From: Aphrophora alni
Lineage: Eukaryota; Arthropoda; Insecta; Hemiptera; Aphrophoridae
Assembly (NCBI GenBank): GCA_963513935.1
Contig: OY740767.1
Location: forward strand, 82,200,060-82,264,059
Length of the DNA: 64,000 nucleotides
Reading direction: 5' to 3'
Shown here: positions 47,009 to 57,954 of the stretch, in pieces
How positions within the stretch are numbered: position 1 is the stretch's first letter
How the letters are laid out: each line of letters opens with the position of its first letter
Position numbers and translations under genes: made by a program
Notes under the pieces: model-generated
Told to the model about the DNA's origin: nothing
Databases searched by the model: none
The model's input: the letters and a program-made list of their open reading frames with translations, nothing else

Positions 47009-50000
47009 GTATGTCTATTTTGTTAACATAATTTTGTAGATTTTTTTCCCCTGAATAGTAAAAGTCTTAACATTATGCTATACATTGAAATTTATAAACA
47101 ATTAAAAATACTTGATTCTATTTATAAGCTTTAGGTATGCTAACATATTATCAACGTGTATTTTGTGTCTTTAGTGTTAAGTTAAAATATTTGTGTATAC
47201 AGCAAGTATATAAAATAAATGTATACATATACATTTTGTTTCTTGGCAAAATATATCCTCATAACAAGAACTTGTTAGTTTAAATGATAGCTTACTAACT
47301 TATTTCAGAAGGTGTTCGAAGAGTAGATCACTTTAGTAGTAATAATATATTAATAGTTTTCCTTTCATATTACCTATTTTAAATTAACGATACCTTCATT
47401 TTTGTTAAAAAGGTTAAATTAAAAATAAAATTAAAATTTAATTTAAAAAAAAGAAGTTTATCTTAAAACATTGTGTTACGTCCTGACCCTTCTGGGGGTA
47501 GTTCTTGTTAACTATATTTTTACTTAAAATTATACAATAATCGCGCCATAAATGTAAACAATTTTTATGTTATATTTTAGCGCAAATTTTTATCAATGCA
47601 ACTGTATCGTGAGACTCGCTATCTTATATAGTTTAGATATAAATATAATTCATAATATAATATAATACGTAATATATATCTGTACACTTATTTACAATAA
47701 TTGTATTTTTAAAATATGGAAGTATAGTCAGCTATAATAAAAATCAAAACTTTTAGTGGACCTTAGAGAAATGATGAAGAATATTTGAAACAAAAATATT
47801 AGAGTACGATGAAATATTTCTTGTAGAATTAAGACTATATATAGAATTACTTTTATTTTCTTATATTAACTTTTTGCATTATTACAGTAGTATCACTTCT
47901 TTTCTTCTTCTTTTTCCATTCAGGGAAATGAAACTAGTGTAGTCATCCAAAATTCAGGTTTAAAACGTCTATATAAATAAACTTTTGTTTGCGTTTTGAA
48001 GCTACAGTATATAAAATCGTAAATTCTGAACCTATTTCAAAAACATTTTTATTCATTTTTCCCTTTCATTTTAAAATACAAGTAGCCTACTTGTTATAAA
48101 AGGGGGGGGGGGAATCATGGATATTTTACCTAAATATTTTGAAGAGATGTGACGTCAAGCGAATTAATACCATTTTACCAAGTTATAAAAAAGAGAAATT
48201 AAATTTGGACACTTACGTTAAATATCATTTTTATCAACTAGTAGAATTGTTTTTTAATATGAGGTAATTATCTTAAATTAGTTTATATATCAAACCATAA
48301 ACCTTAGATAAAACTACGGTTTAGGAATGGTAGATTATAATTTGAAATTAACCCTGGCCCCTGTAATACTTTCTTTTTTTAAATTTAAATAATTACACCT
48401 AAAAAACAGGAATTAAAAATTTGAGTATAAGATGGCAACGGGTAATATTAATTTACATATATAGTTTGTTTGCCTTTCACAAATTGCATACATTATAATT
48501 ATCTTGATTTGTTTAAACTCTTTGGAATACTTGATTTTTTCCTTATATTATTTCTATGATACAGCGCTGTTTCGCTACTCACTGGCAGCTTTCACAGGGG
48601 TAAAACACTCCAACTAATTGTCACATAGGCTATATTAAATTTACATATTTACACAAACACAGAACTTTGAAGTGTACACAAACATTACAACACTATAAAA
48701 ACATTCCAAGTAAAACTTCCAAGTTAAAATCCATTTATTATTCTTATGTGGCAACATTAGCAGCGTCTATTAATTTACAGACCATTTAACTTTGAGTGTT
48801 ATACGCCAGTGACCAACAGTGCTGTAGCGTTATTAAAAGGGGAAAAAATCAAGAACTGCAAAAATTAAATCAAGATAATTAATTTATTACAATAATTCAT
48901 GCTCTGGGAAGAATTAAAATTCAATTTGACTAGATTATTTTCTTAGCATCCATCTGTTTCTAATGTAAAATCAGAATAAAGGACAATAACGTTTTGTTTG
49001 TACAATAAAGGATAGACGTATTAACTACATAAATTTCAATCTTTTTATATCTTTTTTTTTTCAAACGTAACTGTAGGATACAGAAAATACAACAAAATCT
49101 AATCCTACCTATTTATTAAAATTAATTTTTTATAAATAATAATAAATTTATTAAATAGCTTAATATTGAATGAAAAGACCCCTATAATTTTTTTTTTATT
49201 TTAAAAATCTAAAATAGGCTTAGTCTGAAATATAGAGAAATTGAATACCTGTAATATATTATGTGTAATTGCTAGAATCTAATTAGGTGTAACCCAATAA
49301 ACGTTATTGGGATATTTTTCAGAATTGGGGATTTTACTGTGTGAAAGTCGTGCATTACGTGAGAAGGACAATAACAAACTCTTGGTATAACCAACAAATA
49401 TGAGCCATAAAGTTTGGTTTTATTCTTCATTCGTAATATAAACCTTGGAAAGGAGTATCTAATGAAAAATTTAAAAACTAATAGAATTTCTTCTAAATTT
49501 CTTTAAGTATTCTTCTTAAGGTTTAAATCAATTATAATGTTACATTTTAACATGTGACAGGTAATTTTCGTTGTTATATTAACCACTAAAAATATACATA
49601 TATTCATTCTAATATTTAAGACAATAATTCCAAAGACAAAGCACAGCAATATCAACTTTTATGCATAATTAAATTATTACTTTTTATTATTTGAATAATT
49701 GATTTTCATGAAATGTTTGTTATTATTTAACTTTTTTTTCCTTTTTTTTTCCTTTGTTAAAAATCTTTGTAGGAAATTCGTGATAATTAAAAAAAATTCT
49801 TAGTGTTTGATCGGTTTATGTTTATATTAAACCATATTAAAATCTGTAAAAAAATCCGTGGAATTTTATCTTTTGATTATTGTTATGTTCAAGCTCCAGT
49901 TATATTTGTATAGTTTAATATATCGGTAGTTTAGTTTACAAACGTAACCACCATGTAGGCCTATGAGGGAAGAGTTTGGAATAGTCGTTTTTTATTGGTG

Positions 50001-50452
50001 ATCCTTGAAATGTGTAATTTAAAACAATCATCCACAAAACTCAAATAATAATACAATTTGTGTACATAAAAGGAAGTTAAAGTGACAATGTTCATTCATG
50101 AACGTTTTTGAATAAAAATTACTCGATATATGGTAAGGTTTCTATCACAGTAGAAGTGCCATGCTTGTGGGATGGGCTTGTTCCTAGGCAGGTGTATGCA
50201 GTATTGTTTCTCCCTAATATAACATAAGCACGTCTATACCTCCATGCCAGTTAACATAGTCATTGTTTGTTTCGGTCTGAGATTAAGTAAAAGGAGTAAA
50301 CAATGGATTACATCCCACATCCGCAGTCGGAAGTTCAAAGGAAACAAACACATGATCCTGCATTGGCTTCCAAAGACAATATAATTTCTGTTTATATAAT
50401 AAAATGTTTGAGGGAGTAAATATGTCTTGATTATATTTTTCTTTTATTTCAG
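47009..50452 (+). other. Intron 1 of the Orange-domain gene
   Basis: It runs from GTATGT to TTTTATTTCAG. It contains a foldback element (48490-48897), a G11 run near 48102 and otherwise AT-rich sequence. An open frame on the minus strand at 50283-50513 overlaps the next exon and is not supported as a gene. Confidence 0.7.
48490..48897. repeat. Foldback MITE with ~100-bp imperfect arms
   Basis: The left arm contains TTATAATTATCTTGATTTG, TACTTGATTTTTTCC and ACAGCGCTGTTTCGCTACTC, then CACTGGC. The inverted right arm contains AATTAATTATCTTGATTTAA, TTCTTGATTTTTTCCCC, then ACAGCACTGTTGGTCACTGG. Word order and spacing agree over about 100 bp, around an interior of roughly 200 bp. No coding; outer ends approximate. 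Confidence 0.68.
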
Positions 50453-50501
50453 TTGGTGCCAGTGCAAGACACGACTGATGCACGTTCTCTAGATGTTTAT
50501 G
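50453..50501 (+). CDS. Orange-domain protein, exon 2
   Basis: A 49-bp exon between acceptor TTTTATTTCAG and donor G|GTAAGTAAA, both strong. It codes LVPVQDTTDARSLDVY plus the first base of the next codon. Phase 0 at its start matches exon 1 and the one-base overhang matches exon 3, so all three exons form one continuous frame. No domain lies within this linker. Confidence 0.8.
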
Positions 50502-50600
50502 GTAAGTAAACAAGAATTTTAGAATTATTATTTTATACTATTTTATTTCTTTAGTTAGGTTTTTAGTTGTCATATGTATTTCTTTCGTGTATTATATAGA

Positions 50601-50605
<5 letters not shown>

Positions 50606-50674
<69 letters not shown>
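50606..50674. repeat. Poly(A) run followed by (TA)n microsatellite
   Basis: About 27 A residues run directly into about 21 TA repeats. Confidence 0.95.
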
Positions 50675-50677
<3 letters not shown>

Positions 50678-52144
50678 ACACAATTGAACTTAAATTATGT
50701 GAAAAGCCTCCAATACTTGTTTTAAGTATGTTTTTATTTCGTCTGTGTTTTGTGTGTTACATAAATAAGACTAGACGCGTCTACCAATTGTTATAAAATT
50801 GAGGAATAAAAAACAGGCCGAGCTATGTATATACGATATTTTTATTTTATTTTCCCTATTAAAGTGAATGTTGCTCAAAAACAGTTCCTGAACGGTTCCA
50901 AGGTATCAATTCTCAGTACTCCGACTTGTAATACACGGTGATTTCCGAGAAGTTTGAACTGTTTTATAAAACTTTCTCGAAGATTTACCTGCCATTAAAT
51001 TAAAAACCCTCCCCGTTTATTAATTTTTGTATTTTTTAATAAAATATAAACAGTAGTCATATCATTTACGTTTTCAACACATAATGAGCTCTACTGTTCA
51101 CAGAACTACTAATTTATAGTCGAATATTTATAAAATTATATTAAGGGAATATGTGCAAATTGAATTCTGGCAAACTTTTTTAAATGCTGTTCCTCAATAT
51201 TCAAAAGATATTTTTTTGCTTTAAAATGCTCGATCATATTACTACATCTTTTAGATATAAAAAGTTTAGTTTAAGGATTATAGAGCCTTAAAAAAAGTTT
51301 TCATAAAACTGTTTATCAATGCATCAAATGGTAGATAGAGTCTGTTCGATGTTCAATTACACCCATATTTTGTTTTTGTTTAAAAATATTGTTTGTCTCT
51401 TTAACAGAGTAGGTATTAAATAACTATGTTTATATTTTAAATGTTTTGTTTCTTTACAAAAAAAACTTTATTTTAAATGCTAAGAGAGAATAAATTGATT
51501 TATTCATTAATTTACTAACCTAACATTTTCAATTCGTGGGATAATAAGAAGGTTAGGTTATAACGGGAGAAATAATGAGTTATGAAAGAAAAAAAAGAAG
51601 TTTTTCCGATAACGATATTTATGTTTTTAACTTGGTTTATACGGCGGAATGGGAATTTTATTATTTCACAAACACAAACTCCATAAAATTCCATAAATCA
51701 TCAAATTGATGAAACTACCTAAAAATTACAAACTTGGTTAACATAACCTAAACTATCTAAATCAAATTAATAAAATAGAACCTTTCTTTAGAATAAAAAA
51801 ACATAAAGATTTCAGTCATAACAGTAAATTCGTTTATAAAATGTTTTATAGGCTTGTTCTATTTTGTCAGAAAATGGTGACATTAAACATCTCGACTTCT
51901 CCTTAATAATGTACTTCTGGTTTAGGGTAGAGATGAGTGTATCTATGGTGATGAAAAGCTATTTCCTAACTTTATGTTCATTAATGACGGGACAATAGTT
52001 CATTTGGAATTTTCGCTGAATAGCTATTTTGGACTTGATAGATATAAAAGTATTTGGTTTTTTTCAAAAACGTATATTATATAATGTTCATCAGAGCACA
52101 TTTTTTAGTATTATTATACAGAATATCTCCTAGCTCGATATATT

Positions 52145-52214
52145 CATATTTTACTCACATGTAATGAGTCAAAAACCATTGGCTTTTTGACTCATTACAT
52201 GTGAGTAAAATATG
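52145..52214. repeat. Perfect hairpin, 31-bp arms and 8-nt loop
   Basis: The left arm 52145-52175 begins CATATTTTACTCACATGTAA. The loop CCATTGGC is followed by the exact reverse complement at 52184-52214. It lies inside intron 2 of the Orange-domain gene in the sense orientation. Confidence 0.93.
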
Positions 52215-54068
52215 GTTATTGGTGGGAAAATGCTAAAACATAAAATATTTATTTTACCACATTCTTATCTAACGAAATCTGCGATGTGCCGCTATTACCA
52301 AATCGGATTCTTCTCTAACCTGAATTATTAACGTGCCTCTAAAATTCATTAGTCTTTCAAAATTTATGTTACCAAATCTACCCAATATGCTGGAATGATT
52401 ATGATCTGTACCGCAGACGCCTGAATTGCTAGTTTCCATTTTAACAATGATTTATATTAAAGTATTTCCTGTGTAAAGAAGCTTTTAATAATGAATAACA
52501 AGATCTAATCCTGAGCAATGTAGATTACGTATATTAACTAAGGTTTGAATTAGGCATTGGAAAGAGAGCTCATACTGCCAATTAGCAACTTCGGAGTTCT
52601 TCCATCTCCTCCCTAGGACATCGTTCTTCTCAAATTTTGTTTTCTACTTTTAAAGAATAACAAACAAGAACTCCATTCACTACGAGCGAGGGCCACCTAT
52701 GAATACAATTAATTCTTAATGATGAAATGTATAATTTAATTCTTTGAATATATTTAAATTGCAAATCAGCTTAGATGATTAAACTGATGAGTAGCTGACT
52801 GATAGAATCCTAATGAGGCTACCTGGAACCTGGAAGCTTGGAGTAGACAAATAAGTGCTACTTGTCAAATAAGTTTAACAAGAATCTTAGGTAGCACCCC
52901 ATCTTTCAATGTAGTTCCAATTATACAACTAGCGACTCTACCGGTAAACTAATACATAACCACTTCTCTACATAATTAATTACTGTTTCACAGCAAGTCT
53001 GGACAGCTAAGCTAAGAAGGATTTTTTTAAACACCAATGTAGCAAAATGTAGTTGGTCTAATTAATTATTTTTAATGACTAGTCCAATTAAATTGTGTTG
53101 CTTATATGTTAACTAGTCGTTTGAACTAAACCATGAACAGGTTTACTGCAACTCGTTATTGTGCAAATGTGAAATATTCTTCACTCGCTAAGCTTATCGC
53201 AACTAATCATAAATCAAACGTAGGCTACTCAACTAGTTTCGCTCGTGACAATTCACGCTGCTAACGAGCCTCGAGCTTCGCCTCACTAGCCTTGTGCCGG
53301 AAATGCAGATTTTAACTGCGCAAATTTGTAATTTTCTTGGGGCTTTAATGTCTAATATAAATAATAAAATATTCTTAATTATATACAAAGTAAGTGTTCG
53401 TGAAATTGTATACGAGTATTTTCTATGGGTTGGATATCAAATTTATCAATAGGCCTATAAATTTGAAATAGTTGATGAATTTTTTATGAATTTTAATAGG
53501 TACCCACTGTAAGAGTAAATATAGTCCCATAATTAATTAATTGTTTTGTTAATTTAATTAACTATGTTAAATTTTGTTGTCTCCAGCTCACGTCTCTATA
53601 CTTGTTAAAGACGACAATGCCACAAACAGCGTGTTGAGAGTAACTCTTTAGGTTTTCTTCTTTAGAAACAACTCCTAAACTCTTTCTTAAAAAATCAACT
53701 TCCATTTCCACGTTAAAAAAAATTCCATCTAAACCTAAGGAATTAGTTGCCCGATTTATAGATAAATTCCATGAAATTTTAATTTGCCTTTTTGAACGAT
53801 GTTAAAATTAAATGAATTATTGATAGCTTTTATATTCAAAATAAGGAAATAGGTTTATGTTTATTATTTGAAATGTAGAGTGTCATTTAACCGAGTTCTA
53901 ACCAGCAAGAGTTAGTTTTTTTTAGATATATTAAAAATAAAACACAATAACATAACATTCGTTAAGTTTCATTAGGCAAAGTAAATTTCACGAGAAACCT
54001 GAGTATTCGTAATTTAATTTCATGACATATTTAGTATTCAGATGTCTGATATATTTATTCCTTTAAAG

Positions 54069-54250
54069 ATATGGCGGAGATAGTAGCAGGGTATATAGAC
54101 TGCATGGAAGAGGCGGTGAGGTATTTAGTGGAAGTGGAACTGTATCCTGAAACTCATCCTGCAGTTCAAGGGCTTCGTCAACATCTGGCAGCCTACCAAC
54201 AACAACTCCTGAAGGAAGCACTTACACCCAGACCTGCACCAGGATCATGA
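54069..54250 (+). CDS. Orange-domain protein, terminal exon
   Basis: With the split Asp codon the exon reads DMAEIVAGYIDCMEEAVRYL, VEVELYPETHPAVQGLRQHL and AAYQQQLLKEALTPRPAPGS, then TGA at 54248-54250. The first 43 residues match the Orange domain pattern G-[YF]-x-x-C-x-x-E-x-x-R-[YF]-L ... L-x-x-H-L. This two-helix dimerisation and selectivity module follows bHLH in Hairy, E(spl), Hes and Hey repressors (family knowledge). The three exons give 95 residues; no bHLH basic region and no C-terminal WRPW or YxxW motif is present. It could act as an Orange-only partner that modulates bHLH-O repressors, or as a short isoform whose bHLH lies in an upstream exon. Both are inferences. Confidence 0.87.
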
Positions 54251-55375
54251 AAAAACCACAACTGCTATTTTAATTACAGTTCATGTTTCTGACAACCCCT
54301 CTATGTTAACATTGTGACATAACATAGCTTGAACTTAACTAAATATTATATTTGTCAGGTTTGAAATTTAAAATGTTCAATAGAATGTCAAAGTCAAGGT
54401 GAACTACATATTTCTTGATCATAAATTTAAAGAACTTCCATTAATTTTGGAGTTAGGGTGATACCAAACCAAACACTCATGGACTATCGATCCGTAAGGA
54501 CAGAGATAATAAACAAATTTCTGTCACATAATCTTTATTGATCTTCATAAGCTTTTTGAATCCTGAAAAATTATTTCTGGACATTTTTCAAATTAATGTT
54601 ACAGCTTTTTGATAATTGGGCAGTAACATAATATTACAAAACTGACGACAATGCAATTTCGACTCTAAATATTTAGTTTAATAGACTCATAGTTTAAAAT
54701 GTTCAAACAAAATATTAACTTACAAAACACCATATTAAAAAACAAGTATCTCAACAAACAGTTTTATAATGTATGGTAATGTGAACGTTATAAGAATTTA
54801 TTTCAGTCTATAAAAAAATATAGTTTAATGACAATAGGTTTATATAAATCAATATTTTAACTGTAACTGATATTTAAATGTAACCATTTTTGTAAAGTGG
54901 TAGCCCTAGTTACTGACATCTTTAAAAATGACATGACAATTAAGTTATATTTAAATTTATTTTAAATTAACTAAGCCAATGTTATTATTGTCAATACTTT
55001 TAACAGTTTTTTATAACAATTCAAATTGTTGATTTAGGCTAATGTGATAAATACTATTAGAGCTAAGAAAATATTTGATAATAATATTAGGTAAGAATAT
55101 AAACTCAGGTTCTGATGACTTTTTTAAAAATAAATTTGTAGGATATTAAACATATGTAGGTAATCTGAAATATGTTGCGTTGTTTGTATAAAATGTATAT
55201 TTGTAAATAATATTGGAAATATAGTTTTTGTTACTGTTGAAATAATGTATAAGTTAACTATTGCATTGTTTTTGTACAAATAGGTTAAGTGTTAATTGTT
55301 GTTTTATATGTAATCATGAATAAATATAATATTTTTGAATATCCGGTTCACAATAAAGTTAAATATTTTGTATAA
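54251..55375 (+). other. 3' UTR of the Orange-domain gene with poly(A) signals
   Basis: AT-rich trailer ending in two consensus AATAAA signals at 55319-55324 and 55352-55357, which put the transcript end near 55375, about 1.1 kb after the stop. Confidence 0.65.
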
Positions 55376-55810
55376 TGATTGATGCTTATTTACCTTGGTC
55401 TTTACAACAGATTTTAGAATGTGAACTGCATCTATATTTGTAATAATTTTAATACGATTGGAGAAGTTTAAATACGGATTTATTTTAGTATTTTCATCTA
55501 AGCTAAAATTACACATAATTAGAGAATATTTATTTTACGAAATATTTATTAATTTTATAATTATATATTTTAAACATAAGTCATCAAGAAAAATATTTAA
55601 ACGCTGCTTTAAAATGCCTTTAAATAGTAATCAAAAATTCAAACACAATGTTTGATCTAATAAATCTTATTTTAAATTCTATTCTTTATTGTATAAATAA
55701 TTATTTGTATGGAATAATCTGTTCAAAAGGTGTGGCAAAATCGATAATTCATGGTTATCAATTATTTAACAACCGGACCCAAAACAATAGCTCTGTGTAG
55801 TGTATAGTAC
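55376..55810. other. Spacer between the Orange-domain gene and the Academ-like element
   Basis: AT-rich; the overlapping open frames 55304-55516 (-) and 55458-55655 (+) are not supported as genes. Confidence 0.5.
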
Positions 55811-56163
55811 AGGCGCTAGGTGCAGTTGAGTATGCATGAAAAGAGTCAGAGAATTTGACTTTTGATTTTGGTAATGGGGACCTAGGTGAGTGTAAAAATC
55901 CATGTCGTCGCCTCCGAGGGTGGTCGACAACTTGGGGGTGGGGGCGCAAAGTTGCAAAAAACGAAAATCGGCAAACCGCTTATAACTCCCTTGTTATTGA
56001 ACGTAAGTCAATGAATTTTTTTTTAATTTGTAGGCAATAATGTCACCTAAAAGAAATGTTATTAATAATTTTCTTTTATTTTTATTAGTTTTCGAGATAA
56101 AAATTATTTTAACAATTATTTGAAAATATTTTCATTTTTGTATGGTAAATAAACAATTTTTGT
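55811..56163 (+). repeat. Left terminal inverted repeat of the Academ-like element
   Basis: It begins AGGCGCTAGGTGCAGTTGAG, passes a GC-rich block with GGTGGTCGACAACTTGGGGG, and grades into AT-rich sequence ending near GGTAAATAAACAA. The open frames on both strands here (55758-56040) recur in the right repeat and are not genes. Confidence 0.88.
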
Positions 56164-56276
56164 TCGGTATAAGTTGTAATAAAGTATTATTACACTTCAA
56201 TAAACTTACATAGTATGTTTTAAGTGAAAAGATTATTTAAAATATCATAAACAAGTGCGGCAGTCTAGCGACTAAT

Positions 56277-56345
56277 AGCCGTGCTCCTAGCCAGAGTCCT
56301 GTCGTAACATGAAAAGCCGTGCTCCGAGCCTGTCGTAACATGAAA
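56277..56345 (+). repeat. Direct repeat in the leader of the Academ-like element
   Basis: AGCCGTGCTCC...CCTGTCGTAACATGAAA occurs twice in succession (56277-56314 and 56315-56345), the second copy lacking about seven bases. It lies in the GC-richer 5' leader (56250-56550), the probable promoter of the transposase frame. Confidence 0.8.
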
Positions 56346-56550
56346 GTCTCGTCAGGCGCCTTTAGTATGAATCGCTGGTTTGGTTTAGTTCCGGTAAACT
56401 GTCCTCCAGTGATGACGTTGTGTAGTGTGCGCTGGGATTTGTTGTGCATGTGTGTAAAAGAGTTGTTTTATTTACTTTTTTTTACAATTGGTTATAGGAG
56501 TGTGATAACAGTGCTCTGGTGTGTGAAGTGCAGTTACCAAGTGTTTTGTC

Positions 56551-57849
56551 ATGGCGATTTCTATTGCAAGTGTCAGTAAAAGGGTAAAAGCATTTGATTT
56601 AAAACTCTGTGCTATATGCCAGGTGAGTGACATTACGCTATTAGTAGATAAACCCAAAGCAGCAAGTTTTGAAACATTATCAAATGCTATTAAAAGACGA
56701 AACGATGAGGTCTCTGATAGGCTATCCCCTTTTTTAATCAGTGAAGAATTAAAATTACTTAGATGGCATAGACTGTGTTACAGTACGTACACGAGCGAAA
56801 ATAACATTAAACGTAATGAGGCAAAATTTAAAAAAAATCAGGACACAGGTTTATGTATGAATGATGATGAATCAGGTAGGCACATACTTGATAACAGTAG
56901 ATGTACCACTCGAAGCTTGTTAAATAAAACAGATATGCTTAAATGTATTTTTTGCCAAAAAAATACTAAGAAAAAAGTTGCTACTTTGTACAGAGTTTCG
57001 GAAGTCCCACTGGCAAAAAAACTGTTAGACATTAGTAGACACAATCAAGATTCTGTATTTAGGAGATTAAGTACGTGTACATCAGTCAATGATATATTTG
57101 CAGCTGATGTTTTGTACCATGATATTTGTAAAAAAGAATACTTTCGTACATCGTCAGTTACTATACAAGATAACTCAAGTATTATTGAATCACCAATACA
57201 TAAGGCGTTTGACTTATTAATTTTAGAAATTGATACTGAACTACAATCAAAATGTTTTTCTTTGACTTATTTGTCATCGAGGTTAAAGCAACTTTGTTTA
57301 GATCCTGACGCTACTGTTGACAACAGATCAATGAAGAAATTTTTAATAGAACACTATGGAGAAAGTATTTTATTTTCCCATCCCAAAGACAAGTCTAAGT
57401 CAGCAACTGTTTTTAAAATTAATACACCTGTTGAGGATCTTGTGGAACAGGTAAAAGTGTCGAGCCAAGAAAGTGTAAATAGTTTTCTCGATTTACTAAG
57501 GGATGAAGCTAAAAGTTATAAATTTAATTTGACAGGATATGTGTGTGACGAAGCAAATTTAAAGAATGAACTAGAAACATTTGATTTTCCAAAAAATTGG
57601 GATATTTTTTTTAACAAAATTATCAGGCCACGTCGCCAGCTCTCAAATCAAACTAGGAGAAAACTTATTTCAGTGTTTATGGACATATATCATATTTTAA
57701 ATAACGGTGGATTGACGCCAAAACACATTGCATTGTCGGAAACCGTTCACCATGTGACTAGATCTAAACACCTAATAACGTTGTTAAACAGGTTAGGCCA
57801 CGCAATAAGCTATAAACAACTTATTAACATTGACACTATGATAGATTAA
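56551..57849 (+). CDS. Academ-like transposon protein, N-terminal part (432 codons)
   Basis: It starts at ATG 56551 (context TTGTCATGG) and ends at TAA 57847-57849, which is probably a nonsense mutation because the same frame continues for another 1,022 codons. Two similar Cys/His modules are visible: CAIC (about residues 21-24) with a later RWHRLCYSTY, and CIFC (about 131-134) with YHDICKKEYF near residue 190. Each is C-x2-C followed by H-x3-C, consistent with a zinc-binding pair. The rest is mixed helical sequence with a C-terminal block rich in basic residues (RPRRQLSNQTRRKL, HVTRSKHLITLLNRLGHAIS). Likely role: DNA end recognition (inference from position and zinc-like modules). Confidence 0.82.
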   Translation: MAISIASVSKRVKAFDLKLCAICQVSDITLLVDKPKAASFETLSNAIKRRNDEVSDRLSPFLISEELKLLRWHRLCYSTYTSENNIKRNEAKFKKNQDTGLCMNDDESGRHILDNSRCTTRSLLNKTDMLKCIFCQKNTKKKVATLYRVSEVPLAKKLLDISRHNQDSVFRRLSTCTSVNDIFAADVLYHDICKKEYFRTSSVTIQDNSSIIESPIHKAFDLLILEIDTELQSKCFSLTYLSSRLKQLCLDPDATVDNRSMKKFLIEHYGESILFSHPKDKSKSATVFKINTPVEDLVEQVKVSSQESVNSFLDLLRDEAKSYKFNLTGYVCDEANLKNELETFDFPKNWDIFFNKIIRPRRQLSNQTRRKLISVFMDIYHILNNGGLTPKHIALSETVHHVTRSKHLITLLNRLGHAISYKQLINIDTMID

Positions 57850-57954
57850 CTATCAATAGAGGAAGCTAGCAAAAGTTTAGTTTCGGATGGATTTGGCATA
57901 AATATTGAGCATGGAAGGTATGAAAAGATTGACTTTTTATGGGTTCTGTGTCGA

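Larger units (their letters stand above)
50502..54068 (+). other. Intron 2 of the Orange-domain gene
   Basis: It runs from GTAAGT to TTCCTTTAAAG. It contains a poly(A)/(TA)n tract and a perfect 31-bp-arm hairpin, each listed separately. The part 53100-53340 is GC-richer without a recognisable product; the rest is AT-rich. Confidence 0.75.

Noticed and set aside
50283..50513. 76-codon minus-strand open frame
   Set aside because: It overlaps a well-supported plus-strand exon and its splice sites, and matches no family.
55758..56040. Small open frames on both strands, repeated at 61646-61943
   Set aside because: They are the two copies of the terminal inverted repeat of the Academ-like element, so their pairing is expected.
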